A stretch of 64,000 nucleotides of DNA from Bacteroidota bacterium (GTDB taxonomy: Bacteria > Bacteroidota > Bacteroidia > Bacteroidales > Bacteroidaceae): positions 62,001-126,000 of the forward strand of contig JAEXAJ010000159.1 in the NCBI GenBank assembly GCA_023458215.1. Direction: 5' to 3'. This document shows, piece by piece, positions 28,128 to 37,762 of the stretch. The notes beneath the pieces were generated by a model. That model was given only the letters and a program-made list of their open reading frames with translations, had not been told where the DNA came from and did not search any database. Both the position numbers and the translations under genes were made by a program. Position 1 is the first letter of the stretch, and each line of letters opens with the position of its first letter.

Positions 28128-29606
28128 ATGAAAACAAGATATAAGCTGCTTTTGATGTCACTCTTAGGAATATCAATTTTTAGTGGATGTGATGATTTCT
28201 TGAAATGTGAACCGGAATCTTCGTACAGTGTGGTTGGAGCATATAAGACAGCCGCGGATTTTGAACAGGCGTCTGCCGGCATCTATGGCAAGCTACAAGG
28301 ACTTTATGCGGGGAATACTAGTTTTTTATACGCAATGAATATGCGCACAGATGAATTGAATGTAGTGACTCCGGGAAATCCGAGCGGTTATCTGGGAGGT
28401 CTCGAAAGATTCACCAATGATGCTCTTAACGGAAGTACTGAGAGTTGGCTAAATAATTTCTTTGGAGTTATAAGCAGAACAAACCAAATTTTAGATAAAA
28501 TTGATAATGGTATATTCACAGATGAAACACAGCGTGATTGTATAAAAGGGGAGAGCTATTTCTTCCGTGCTTATTCATACTGGTACTTGGGGCATTTATT
28601 TGGTGGGATGCCTCTGTATGAGAGAAGTTACTCTGTTGAAGAGACTAAATTGATTCCTCGCTCTACACAGGACGAGACATTCGATTTTGCAGAGAAAGAC
28701 TTTAAATCTGCGATATCATTATTGCCGGAACAATGGAGTGGAGATAACAACGGACGCCCTACGAAGTATGTAGCGGCAGCCATGTTAGCTCGTATGTGTA
28801 TGTTTCGTCATCAATACGCCAAAGCCAAACCTTATTTGGAAGATGTAATAAATAGTAAGGTTTACGAAATGGAAACACAATATGTTGATTGTGTCAACGA
28901 AAGTGGCGAATACGGAAAAGAACGCATGTTTGAAATACAGTTTATGGGCGGACAATTAGGCGAAGGTCAGCACTTTACACCCGGTTGTCTGCCTGCCGAA
29001 TACCGCGGAGATCTTCAAATCTGTAATGGGTTTAATAGTTACCCTTTGGTTTCAACTACTTTATTGGCTGCCTATGAACCTGGTGATTTGCGCAAAGATA
29101 TATCTGTTGCTACTAATTTGATGATTAATGGAACCGTTGACGATCAAAATACCTATATCATTAAATTTCATCATACAGCAATAAAACCGGTCAATCAGAA
29201 TGATTGGGGAGTTAATATACCCATCATACGCTATACTGATGTTAAGTTAATGTATGCTGAGGTGCTCAATGAACTGAACGGGGTAAATGATACTTCTATC
29301 GCGATACTTAAAGAGGTACGTAACCGTGCAGGATTGTCTACACCCACTACTTTTAATACTAAAGAAGATTTCTTAAAAGCACTTATTAAAGAAAGACAAG
29401 TTGAATTTGCATTTGAAGGGCTTCGCTGGAGTGATCTGCTGCGTTGGGGAATTGCAAAGAAAGTGATGAATGATTTTCTTGGCGATATAAAACAAGATGG
29501 TGGTATTTATGTGATGGAGGATTATCAATGCATATTTCCAATTCCCTCTAGTTTGCTGAATACGTATGCTAATGAAAAAGTAATGTGGCAGAATCCAGTA
29601 TATTAA
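28128..29606 (+). CDS. SusD-like glycan-binding lipoprotein
   Basis: The 492-residue protein has a lipoprotein signal ending in FSGC (Cys21) and the SusD/RagB layout: N-terminal helices after DDFLKCEPESSYS, TPR-like helical scaffold (GESYFFRAYSYWYLGHLFGGM, YVAAAMLARMCMF), and the C-terminal signature IRYTDVKLMYAEVLNEL, with ALIKERQVEFAFEGLRWSDLLRWG near the end. It sits over the SusC barrel on the cell surface and hands over oligosaccharides. It starts 14 bp after SusC, as expected for the pair. A hairpin-forming repeat in the 154-bp spacer that follows may adjust expression of the downstream enzymes. Confidence 0.96.
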   Translation: MKTRYKLLLMSLLGISIFSGCDDFLKCEPESSYSVVGAYKTAADFEQASAGIYGKLQGLYAGNTSFLYAMNMRTDELNVVTPGNPSGYLGGLERFTNDALNGSTESWLNNFFGVISRTNQILDKIDNGIFTDETQRDCIKGESYFFRAYSYWYLGHLFGGMPLYERSYSVEETKLIPRSTQDETFDFAEKDFKSAISLLPEQWSGDNNGRPTKYVAAAMLARMCMFRHQYAKAKPYLEDVINSKVYEMETQYVDCVNESGEYGKERMFEIQFMGGQLGEGQHFTPGCLPAEYRGDLQICNGFNSYPLVSTTLLAAYEPGDLRKDISVATNLMINGTVDDQNTYIIKFHHTAIKPVNQNDWGVNIPIIRYTDVKLMYAEVLNELNGVNDTSIAILKEVRNRAGLSTPTTFNTKEDFLKALIKERQVEFAFEGLRWSDLLRWGIAKKVMNDFLGDIKQDGGIYVMEDYQCIFPIPSSLLNTYANEKVMWQNPVY

Positions 29607-29656
29607 ATCTAAAATTGTATATCAATCGGAATCAATAAGAATCCGTAAATTAAAGT

Positions 29657-29739
29657 ACTGCAGATTTCATTGAAACTTTATGGGTTGACAATTAGATGTA
29701 ATTAATTGAGCTCCTACTTGGTTTTGTGAAATCTGTAGT
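29657..29739 (+). repeat. Inverted repeat in the SusD-GH43 spacer
   Basis: ACTGCAGATTTCA (29657-29669) pairs with TGAAATCTGTAGT (29727-29739), 12 of 13 positions plus one G-U, around a 57-base loop. Located between the transport pair and the enzymes, it could stabilise or partly attenuate the message. No T-run follows, so it is not a standard terminator. The rest of 29607-29760 shows nothing else clear. Confidence 0.5.
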
Positions 29740-29790
29740 TTGCTGTAACTAATATGTAGAGTGATAAAAAGAAATAATTATGAATTCAGT

Positions 29791-31458
29791 ATGCGTAAAT
29801 TAGAATTACAATGTTTTATTACATCCTTTGTTTTTATGTTATTCTTTTCTGTTGCAGTCGGCGCTGCTGCCCAGGAGAGGATTTACAATAATCCTATTCT
29901 ACCAGGGTTTTATCCTGATCCTAGCATTTGTAGAGTGAATGACGATTTTTATTTAGTGAATTCTTCTTTTGAATATTTTCCAGGAGTTCCTATTTTCAAA
30001 AGTAAGGATTTAGTCAATTGGAAACAAATAGGTAATGTTTTGGATCGTCCGTCGCAGCTCTCTCTTGATTCCGTAAAGTATGGTATATCAGGTATATTTG
30101 CTCCTTCTATTCGTTTTCACAATGGAACTTATTATATGACTACCACCATGATTGGATCCAAAGATTCAGTCAGGAGTGGTAATTTTATTTGTACTGCTAA
30201 GAGTCCCGAAGGACCATGGTCCGATCCTTTTTATCTTGATGGAGCACCCGGAATTGATCCATGTCTTTTCTTTGATGAAAATGGCAGAAGCTACTTTATA
30301 GGGACTCGCTTTGCTAACAATGATGAACAGAAATATTGGAAACACAGTATTATATGGATGAAAGAGCTCGATGTAGTGAATATGCGATTACTTGGTGAAG
30401 AAAAAGTGATATTGGCACAAGGTGGTGCTTTGCATCATGCACGAAATGCTGAAGGGCCGCGATTGTTCAAACGAAACGGCTTCTATTATCTTATAGTTGC
30501 TGAAGGAGGTACCGGACACGAACATGCTGTAACAGTTTTTAGAGCGAAGAATATAGAAGGCCCTTACGAAACAAACCCAAGGAATCCTATACTAACCAAT
30601 CGGCATTTGGAAATGAATTATCCAATACAAAATATAGGTCATGCCGACTTGGTGGAGACTCAGAATGGTGATTGGTGGATGGTTGTCTTAGGTATTAGAC
30701 CTTATAGAAATGGAACTACTAATTTAGCGCGCGAAACTTTCCTGGTTCCAATGGCATGGGAGGATAATTGGCCTGTTGGAGCTCCCTCAAGCGGACATGT
30801 GTGTATGCAACATCCTGCACCTAAACTCCCGGAGTACAAGTTCCCTTCTCTTCCATTTGAAGATCATTTTAATTCTATTAGATTGGAACCTTATTGGAAT
30901 TTCATCCGTACCCCTAGCCAGAAAACCTATTCATTAACTGAAAGAAAGGGGTTCTTGAGATTGTATCTCAAGCCTCAAACGTTAAGTCAGGAATTAAGCC
31001 CTTCCTTTATTGGAAGAAGGCAGCAACATAAAGATTTTATATCTGATGTTTTTATGGAATATATTTCTAGCAAAGAAGGGGAGGAATCTGGCCTAGTTGT
31101 ATTTCAGTCACCACAATGTCATTATCGTTTAGTGAAGAGGGGGCTTTCAGAAAATGCGTCTTTAGCCTTGGTTAAAACGGATAATGGAATTGAAACCGAT
31201 GTGAGTGTAGTGAAATTTGATGAAAAGAGAATTGGTCTGAGGGTAATTGCTATTAAACAGCAATATTCTTTCTACTATTCATTGAATGGTAACGAATGGC
31301 ATTCAATAGGAAGTGCTCAGGATGGAAAGATTTTGACCTCGAATTATTGCGGAGGATATACCGGTTCTTATATTGGAATGTACGCTTCTTCCAATGGGAG
31401 TAAAAGTACTAACTATTCAGACTTTGATTGTTTTTCCTATAAAGAGGCATTTGAATAA
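29791..31458 (+). CDS. Secreted GH43 beta-xylosidase / alpha-L-arabinofuranosidase type
   Basis: This GH43 has a signal peptide (hydrophobic stretch ending near GAAAQE), a propeller from about residue 30 to 330 and a C-terminal concanavalin-like beta-xylosidase domain. Catalytic motifs are FYPDPSIC (base Asp), GIDPCLFFDENG (second Asp) and AEGPRLFKRNG (acid Glu). The frame opens with a GTG at 29761; the ATG at 29791 is chosen because it precedes the signal peptide directly. It lies downstream of SusD and upstream of GH127/146, so arabinose-containing oligosaccharides are the likely substrate. GH43 members also cleave xylose or galactose, so the sugar is not certain. Confidence 0.9.
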   Translation: MRKLELQCFITSFVFMLFFSVAVGAAAQERIYNNPILPGFYPDPSICRVNDDFYLVNSSFEYFPGVPIFKSKDLVNWKQIGNVLDRPSQLSLDSVKYGISGIFAPSIRFHNGTYYMTTTMIGSKDSVRSGNFICTAKSPEGPWSDPFYLDGAPGIDPCLFFDENGRSYFIGTRFANNDEQKYWKHSIIWMKELDVVNMRLLGEEKVILAQGGALHHARNAEGPRLFKRNGFYYLIVAEGGTGHEHAVTVFRAKNIEGPYETNPRNPILTNRHLEMNYPIQNIGHADLVETQNGDWWMVVLGIRPYRNGTTNLARETFLVPMAWEDNWPVGAPSSGHVCMQHPAPKLPEYKFPSLPFEDHFNSIRLEPYWNFIRTPSQKTYSLTERKGFLRLYLKPQTLSQELSPSFIGRRQQHKDFISDVFMEYISSKEGEESGLVVFQSPQCHYRLVKRGLSENASLALVKTDNGIETDVSVVKFDEKRIGLRVIAIKQQYSFYYSLNGNEWHSIGSAQDGKILTSNYCGGYTGSYIGMYASSNGSKSTNYSDFDCFSYKEAFE

Positions 31459-31477
31459 GTCTTAGTTATTAAAACCG

Positions 31478-31501
31478 ATCCTAAAAGTTTTTATTTAGGA
31501 T
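31478..31501 (+). other. Hairpin between GH43 and GH127/146 genes
   Basis: ATCCTAAA (31478-31485) and TTTAGGAT (31494-31501) form a perfect 8-bp stem with an 8-base loop, 19 bases after the GH43 stop. It may be a weak terminator or a processing site within the operon. No T-run follows directly. The rest of the 118-bp gap is AT-rich with no clear promoter. Confidence 0.4.
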
Positions 31502-31600
31502 ACATAAATGTCTTAAAAGTTCTCTTATTTTGCAGATAACTAATTCTAAAAGTGATTCTTGAATTAAAGAAGATAAATGTCTTTATTTAATAGAAATACT

Positions 31601-33910
31601 ATGATGAGAAAAATACTCTTTATATTTTCTTTTTTTATCGTTGTTTTTGCATCTTTCTTTGTTGTGAAGATGCACGCGCAAAATCAGGTAGTCGATTTTA
31701 AACGTATACCTTTCAGTCTTTGGGATGTACGTTTAACAGATAGTCCTTTTAAGAGAGCAATGGAGTTGGATAAGACTTGGATACTCGATGTTAATGTGGA
31801 TAGACTATTGAGTGGGTATCGTTCGGAAGCTGGATTGGAACCTAAAGCCTCCAAATATGGTGGTTGGGAATCGGGAGGACTTTCGGGACATTCACTGGGG
31901 CATTATATATCTGCGTTGTCGCTAATGTATGCTTCGACAAATGATGTTCGCTTGAATGATAGAATAAACTATATTCTTGCAGAGTTGGATTCCTGCCAAC
32001 AGAAAAATGGTGGAATGTTGGCGGGCTTTCCTCGTGCCAAAGATTTGTTCTCGGAACTTAAGGAAGGAAATATTCGTTCTCAGGGCTTTGACTTGAATGG
32101 GTATTGGGTGCCGATATATAATATACATAAGCTGTTTGCAGGCTTGGCAGACACTTACCTTTACACTAAAAATGAGAAAGCCCTGAAACTTTTGTCAACA
32201 TTCTCTTCGTGGTGGATTTCTATTTTATCGAATTTAGATGATGAACAGTTACAAAAAATACTGCTATGCGAATCAGGAGGAATTAATGAAGCAATGGCTG
32301 ATGTATCTTTCTTGACTGGTAATAAGAAGTTTTTGGATTATGCCGAAAGATTGAATCATCAAATTCTGATAAGACCACTTATGTGCAAGAAGGACTCTTT
32401 GTGTGGTCAGCATGCCAATACTCAAATACCCAAGATACTAGGTGTTATGAGGCAATACGAACTAACCGGTAAAAAAGAATATAAGGATATAGCCGATTTC
32501 TTTTGGAGTACTGTAGTGAACCATCACACTTATGTAATTGGTGGCAACAGCGAATCGGAACACTTTGGGCGCCCCGATAACTTGTATAATAGTCTATCTG
32601 CAATGACCGCTGAAAATTGCAATACTTATAACATGCTTAAACTTACAAAGCACCTATATATGCTGGATGCGTCACCCGACAAGCCGGAATATAGCGAGCG
32701 TGCCCTCTTTAATCAAATATTAGGTTCTCAACATCCCCAAACGGGAATGGTCAGATATTTCTCTCCAATAGTAGCCGGGCATTCAACAAAAGGATTTTCG
32801 GATCCTGAGAATTCTTTTTGGTGTTGTGTAGGCAGTGGTTGGGAAAACCATGCCCGTTATGGAGAACAAATCTATTTTAAGGACTTAAATGAAAACCTTT
32901 ATGTGAATTTATACATTCCATCTGTTCTAAAATGGGATAGCAGGAAAACGGAAGTTAAACAAACATCCGATTTGCTTCAGTCAGGTAATGTACAAATTTT
33001 TATAAATACTCCCAAGAAACAAGGCTTTAGTTTATTCCTTCGCATGCCTCAGTGGGCAAAGGGATATCAAATTTCGATCAATGGCAAAAAGCAGACTGCT
33101 AAAGTGGTAGATGGGTATATTAAGGTAAGTAGAGAATGGACAAATAAAGATTACATTGATCTTCATTTTGAAATGTCTATCTATTCAGAAGCAATACCAG
33201 GTAAGTCTTCTATGCGTGCATTTCTTTATGGTCCTTTTGTCCTTAATGCGGTAGTTCCGTCTGATACTTTAATCAACGCTCTTGTAACCGATGATGGTAA
33301 TTTTGAGAATTTGGTGAAGAGAGACAGTGAGGGACAATTTTCGATTAAGTTGGCATCAGGTGAAGCGTTATTGATGAAACCTTACTATAAATCTCCTGAT
33401 GATGTAGGGTTTGTGTATTTCAATTGTTTCACCTCTGAAGAGTGGACACAATCGGAAAAAACGCTCCGCGTTAATAAAATGAACGAAGCAGAACTGAAGA
33501 AACGGACCATTGACTTTATTCAATTAGGTGAAATGCAACCTGAAAGAGATCATGATCTGCAAGGTGAAAATACCGATGTGGGTGTTCTTAATGAGCGGAA
33601 GTATAGAAGAGCCGTTGATGGTGGGTATTTTTCTTTTAAAATGAAAGTGAGTCCCAATGATCCAATGACGTTGATTTGCTTGTATTGGGGAAATCTGCCT
33701 CACGGTCATACATTCGATATTCGTGTGGATGGTACCTTACTGACTACTGCGACAGTCCATTTTAAAGGTTATATGTTTTATGATGAAAAGTATAGTATCC
33801 CTTCCAATCTCACTAAAGGAAAGGATAGTGTGGTGATATCTTTCCATCCTGTGCAAAAGGAGTTTATAGCAGGTCCCTTGTTTCAATGTACAATGATAAT
33901 AAATAAATAA
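31601..33910 (+). CDS. GH127/GH146 beta-L-arabinofuranosidase (DUF1680)
   Basis: The 769-residue secreted protein carries the DUF1680 alpha/alpha-barrel pattern: SLWDVRLTDSPFKRAMELD, YGGWESGGLSGHSLGHYISA, and the cysteine-based zinc site formed by Glu338 and Cys340 (AENCNTYNML) with Cys408 and Cys409 (FWCCVGSG). In this clan one cysteine is the nucleophile, and the enzymes release beta-L-arabinofuranose. C-terminal beta-sandwich domains follow, ending LFQCTMIIN. An in-frame ATG at 31577 is possible, but the ATG at 31601 places the signal peptide properly. GH146 is likely because of the Bacteroides PUL context, but GH127 cannot be excluded. A strong terminator follows. Confidence 0.92.
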   Translation: MMRKILFIFSFFIVVFASFFVVKMHAQNQVVDFKRIPFSLWDVRLTDSPFKRAMELDKTWILDVNVDRLLSGYRSEAGLEPKASKYGGWESGGLSGHSLGHYISALSLMYASTNDVRLNDRINYILAELDSCQQKNGGMLAGFPRAKDLFSELKEGNIRSQGFDLNGYWVPIYNIHKLFAGLADTYLYTKNEKALKLLSTFSSWWISILSNLDDEQLQKILLCESGGINEAMADVSFLTGNKKFLDYAERLNHQILIRPLMCKKDSLCGQHANTQIPKILGVMRQYELTGKKEYKDIADFFWSTVVNHHTYVIGGNSESEHFGRPDNLYNSLSAMTAENCNTYNMLKLTKHLYMLDASPDKPEYSERALFNQILGSQHPQTGMVRYFSPIVAGHSTKGFSDPENSFWCCVGSGWENHARYGEQIYFKDLNENLYVNLYIPSVLKWDSRKTEVKQTSDLLQSGNVQIFINTPKKQGFSLFLRMPQWAKGYQISINGKKQTAKVVDGYIKVSREWTNKDYIDLHFEMSIYSEAIPGKSSMRAFLYGPFVLNAVVPSDTLINALVTDDGNFENLVKRDSEGQFSIKLASGEALLMKPYYKSPDDVGFVYFNCFTSEEWTQSEKTLRVNKMNEAELKKRTIDFIQLGEMQPERDHDLQGENTDVGVLNERKYRRAVDGGYFSFKMKVSPNDPMTLICLYWGNLPHGHTFDIRVDGTLLTTATVHFKGYMFYDEKYSIPSNLTKGKDSVVISFHPVQKEFIAGPLFQCTMIINK

Positions 33911-33985
33911 GCAAGAATGGCAGCAAATAATCAGGAGCAGAACACTACATAGTATTTTCATAGGTTTAATATATAGTTTGGTTTT

Positions 33986-34027
33986 GGAGGAGTATGATTG
34001 GAAAATTCTTCTCCTCCTCTTTTTTTC
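33986..34027 (+). terminator. Rho-independent terminator after GH127/146
   Basis: GGAGGAG (33986-33992) pairs with CTCCTCC (34011-34017), followed by a T-rich run (34018-34027). It ends the SusC-SusD-GH43-GH127/146 message and separates the gene at 34091. Confidence 0.8.
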
Positions 34028-34090
34028 TGATACCTAAATAGATATTTGTTTTTACTTTACTTTGCAATAATATAATTATTTGACAAGATT

Positions 34091-35755
34091 ATGGGAAGTA
34101 TAATAATAAAAAAAACATTGCCTGGCCTAAAAAGGTCTTTTTGTTTTGTTTTGTCAACTTTGATGTCATTGTTGTCATTTTCACAGTTACCATATATTAT
34201 GGATATGGTTCATAATAATCCGGGCGAACCTCTCTATGAAAGTGTATTTAACAGATCCGATAGCTTGAAAAAGATGGGATATAACTCTAAGTGCTATTTC
34301 CTGTTTGATTCTCCTACACTGGCTATTAATTGGGATGAATTCGACAAAGATATTCTGCCGCTTGGATCACCCGACAGAGAGTGGGTAGATAAGAAAGCTG
34401 CAAGATTGCACGGGCTTTTTAATGATTGCGAGAAAAACGGTGTTGATGTATACGCTATGAGTGATTTAATTCTTCTACCTAAAAGATTGGTTTCTAAATA
34501 TGGTATTGAGGAGAGTTTTGGCAATCCGCAGGATACATTAGTTCAACGTATCCTTCAATATCAACTTCAAGCGTTCTTTAAGCAGTTTCCACAGATGGAT
34601 GGAATTGTGGTACGTATTGGCGAAACATATTTGGAAGACGCTCCGTTCCACTTGGGAAATATTCAGAATAAGGATAATGCAGATAAATGTATTATTCCTT
34701 TGATTAATCTGTTACGAGAAGAGGTTTGCGTAAAGTTAAAGAAGAAACTTATTTTTAGAACTTGGTGGGCATTCGATACCGATGATAAGAAATATCAATA
34801 TATCAGTGATAAAGTAGAGCCTCATCCCAATCTAGTCATTTCGATAAAGCATTGCGAAGGAGATTTTCATCGTGGAAATCCGTTTAGTAAAGTATTGGGG
34901 CTTGGACGTCACCAGCAGTTAGTAGAGGTACAGTGCGCCCGAGAATATGAAGGAAAAGGTGCTTACCCAAACTATATAGGACGAGGAGTTATTGAAGGGT
35001 TTGAGGAAGATGCAAACCGAAAGAAGGAAGGAAAATATTGGTGTATGCGTGACATTTATGAGACTGGAAAGTTGGTAGGTATGTGGACCTGGACTCGTGG
35101 TGGTGGATGGGAAGGTCCTTATCCTAAAAACGAATTATGGTGTGATCTCAATGCTTGGGTAATGGCTCAGTGGGCTTCCTCTCCGAATCAATCCGAAGAA
35201 TCAATCTTTTATAGATATGCGACAGACAAGTTGGCACTTTCTAAGGAAGATGCCAGGCGGTTTAGAGAGTTGGCGCTGCTGTCTGAAGAAGCTACTTTGA
35301 AAGGAATGCGCAGTGCTGCTTTCCCGGATGATGTATTTAGCATGTGGGTAAGAGATGAGTATATTACATTTCCTGTTTTACCGAATGACATAGCAAAAGC
35401 GAAAATACTTTTGTCAGAAAAAGATGCGGCTGTAGTATGCTGGGAGAAAATAGTTCATTTAGCACGGCAAATCAATGTGCCTGATAAACTTCTGAATGAA
35501 ACCCTGAAGGTTTCTTGTCAATATGGACTACTAATGTATCGTATTTATCGGGCATTATTTCATTTGGGAGCCATCAGGCAAGGGCTGGTTGCCGAGGATA
35601 AACTTCCTTATCTTGTTGAATATGATAAAGCTTGGGCCGAGCTAAACATCTTGGAACATGACAATCCAAAAACGTGTCCGTCTTTGTTTTCGAAGACCGT
35701 TATACGTCGTACCTGGACCGAACCGGCGGACAAGGTAGTGAATGAAATGAGATAA
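34091..35755 (+). CDS. Secreted putative glycoside hydrolase of unrecognised family
   Basis: I do not recognise this family. The 554-residue protein has an N-terminal hydrophobic signal (LSTLMSLLSFSQ). Residues 30-330 show alternating beta/alpha segments compatible with a TIM barrel, with Glu178 after a strand (GIVVRIGETYLED) and Glu256 after another (LVISIKHCEGDFH). That spacing is what one expects for an acid/base and nucleophile pair in a retaining barrel enzyme. Aromatic-rich turns (RTWWAFDTDD, GMWTWTRGGGWEGPYP) could line a sugar site. The last 200 residues are helical. Its place after the PUL enzymes, on the same strand beyond a terminator, supports a role in glycan breakdown. Distant relatives might be alpha-glucuronidase-like (GH67/GH115) barrels, but this is a guess. 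Confidence 0.55.
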   Translation: MGSIIIKKTLPGLKRSFCFVLSTLMSLLSFSQLPYIMDMVHNNPGEPLYESVFNRSDSLKKMGYNSKCYFLFDSPTLAINWDEFDKDILPLGSPDREWVDKKAARLHGLFNDCEKNGVDVYAMSDLILLPKRLVSKYGIEESFGNPQDTLVQRILQYQLQAFFKQFPQMDGIVVRIGETYLEDAPFHLGNIQNKDNADKCIIPLINLLREEVCVKLKKKLIFRTWWAFDTDDKKYQYISDKVEPHPNLVISIKHCEGDFHRGNPFSKVLGLGRHQQLVEVQCAREYEGKGAYPNYIGRGVIEGFEEDANRKKEGKYWCMRDIYETGKLVGMWTWTRGGGWEGPYPKNELWCDLNAWVMAQWASSPNQSEESIFYRYATDKLALSKEDARRFRELALLSEEATLKGMRSAAFPDDVFSMWVRDEYITFPVLPNDIAKAKILLSEKDAAVVCWEKIVHLARQINVPDKLLNETLKVSCQYGLLMYRIYRALFHLGAIRQGLVAEDKLPYLVEYDKAWAELNILEHDNPKTCPSLFSKTVIRRTWTEPADKVVNEMR

Positions 35756-35790
35756 AAAGAAGTCAAATTAAACTGATGAGTTTGGATAAA

Positions 35791-37761
35791 TTATTGAACA
35801 TCAAGAGGAAGCATAAGTGGAATTTCCAATACAAATCGTGCACCTTTCGTATAGGTGGTATCCAAATAGATACGTCCGTTTAGTAAATCGGTGATGCTCC
35901 GGCAAATACTGAGCCCGATGCCAAAACCTGGTTTGAAGCTGTCCAGCTTTTCGTACCGCTGAAAAATGGCTTCGGCTTTCTCAGGAGCAATGCCGCAACC
36001 ACTGTCGGTAACGGAAAAGATTACCTTCTCGGAGTTGGTGGTATAGGAGAGTACTATGCTGCCATCTTCGGTATATTTGCAGGCATTTCCCAAAAGATTG
36101 GTTAGTATTTGTTGTAAGCGTGAGGCATCTGTATTCACAATCAGGTTTTGGGGAGAGGCTTCTAATTCAAGTGCTACCCCTTTGGATACTTTGGATGCCA
36201 TATTGGTCAAAGTGAGCTTGCATAATTCTTGTATATTTGTGGGAGAGGGAGTTATTTTGTAATTGCCGCTTTGCAAAGTGCTGAGGTCGAGGACATCATT
36301 GACCAATGTCAGCAAGAGTTCGGTATTGCGGTAAATGTTATTGAGAAGATCTGCCCGTTCTTCCGGTTCCAGTTCGAGGTTTGCACTACCGTTCAGTAAG
36401 TCGTTGAACCCAACAATGGCATTGAGCGGGGTACGTATCTCATGACTCAAATTTTGCAGGAAAACACTTTTCAGGCGGTCGGCAGCTTCAGCTCGACGAC
36501 AAGCTTCTTCGGCCAACTGCTTTTCTGTACGCAGGCGATGTGCCGAACGGCGGCGGCTGATGGCGTATAATGTGGAAAACCCACTTGTTATCAATAGAAT
36601 GACGATAAGTACAATGAAACTACGCTGTTTCTCCCGCGTTTCTAAGGCTATCCGACGCAGTTCTTCCTGTTGATGCTGTACTACGAGGCGGTTCTTCTCC
36701 ATTTCGAGGGCTTGGTTGTTGAAGCGGGCGTTGTATGCTGCAAGCACTTCGGCATTGGTAGCACGTACAAGGGAGTCGGACAGCTTGTTTTTCAAGCTCA
36801 TGTAGTAATAAGCTTTTTCAAAATCTTTTTGTTCTAAAGAGATTTTTCTTTGGCGGTCGGCTTGTGCAAGCGGGTCTTCGATGGAGTCTATATAGATGAG
36901 TGCTTTATTCCATTGCTTTAAAGCGATATAATAATCGCTAATACTTTTCATATAACTGATCTTATTGGCTCCATTCAGCATTTTTTTAGCGTTATAGTCG
37001 TCAAGATACTTTTTGTATAGGTGTGCTTTTTCAAAATTACGGCTTTTGATATAAATATTCAATAAAATGCAGTAGGCGCTTATTTTATGACCGGTTACCT
37101 GAGCGTATTTCAATGATTTTACTGCATAATTCTCGGCAGTTATCAGGTCATTCTTTGTAAGGTAGCAGTGGCTGAGGCGATTGTAGGGATAAGATATATC
37201 TTTGGTTTCGCCGATATTATTATAATATTCTATGGCATTTTCAAATTGGACAATAGCCTGCTCGTTATTCAATGACTGGTAAAGTTCGCCCATGCGGATA
37301 TAACTACGTGCTATGCCATACGAATTGTTGAGGCGAAGTGCTTCGTCCTGATATTTTTTTAACTCCCGTAGTGCTTGGTCATTGTCATGGTGCAGAATGT
37401 AGTAAGAGATGATGCGATTCCATGCGCTGAATATATACTGCTGATGCTGAGTTTGGCGGGCAAAGTTGGCAATAATTTGTTGTTCGTGCAATAAGGCTTC
37501 CAGACTGTCTTTGTAATAGTAATAATCTACTTTGAGATGTAATGCCAGACATTGTGCTTTTTCGTCTTTGGCATGGGCGGCACTTTCAAACAGAGTGTCT
37601 GCCATAGCTAACACTACTGGCTCGTTGATATAGGAATTGCACTTCTGATAGTAGGTATACAGGCTATCATTAATCTTATAAGGATTGTTCTGTGCTCTTG
37701 CCACTTGATAAAACAGGGTAGAAAACAGTAATAATAGGGAGAGTCCTGACAGTCGATTCAT
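35791..37761 (-). CDS. TPR-containing sensor histidine kinase
   Basis: From the ATG at 37761 the protein has 656 residues: signal peptide (ending RAQN), about 330 residues of tetratricopeptide-like helical repeats, a membrane helix near 385-405 (FIVLIVILLITSGFSTLYA), a coiled linker, HisKA with His440 (NLSHEIRTPLNAIVGF) and HATPase (LLGNACKYTEDGS, VTDSGCGIAPE, FGIGLSICRSI). No receiver or DNA-binding domain is fused and no response regulator gene is adjacent, so its partner is elsewhere. A frame extension to 37785 overlaps the predicted -7 box and is rejected. The ligand is unknown; the TPR sensor half suggests protein or peptide sensing rather than direct sugar binding. It converges with the gene ending at 35755. 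Confidence 0.88.
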   Translation of the reverse strand: MNRLSGLSLLLLFSTLFYQVARAQNNPYKINDSLYTYYQKCNSYINEPVVLAMADTLFESAAHAKDEKAQCLALHLKVDYYYYKDSLEALLHEQQIIANFARQTQHQQYIFSAWNRIISYYILHHDNDQALRELKKYQDEALRLNNSYGIARSYIRMGELYQSLNNEQAIVQFENAIEYYNNIGETKDISYPYNRLSHCYLTKNDLITAENYAVKSLKYAQVTGHKISAYCILLNIYIKSRNFEKAHLYKKYLDDYNAKKMLNGANKISYMKSISDYYIALKQWNKALIYIDSIEDPLAQADRQRKISLEQKDFEKAYYYMSLKNKLSDSLVRATNAEVLAAYNARFNNQALEMEKNRLVVQHQQEELRRIALETREKQRSFIVLIVILLITSGFSTLYAISRRRSAHRLRTEKQLAEEACRRAEAADRLKSVFLQNLSHEIRTPLNAIVGFNDLLNGSANLELEPEERADLLNNIYRNTELLLTLVNDVLDLSTLQSGNYKITPSPTNIQELCKLTLTNMASKVSKGVALELEASPQNLIVNTDASRLQQILTNLLGNACKYTEDGSIVLSYTTNSEKVIFSVTDSGCGIAPEKAEAIFQRYEKLDSFKPGFGIGLSICRSITDLLNGRIYLDTTYTKGARFVLEIPLMLPLDVQ

Positions 37762-37762
37762 A

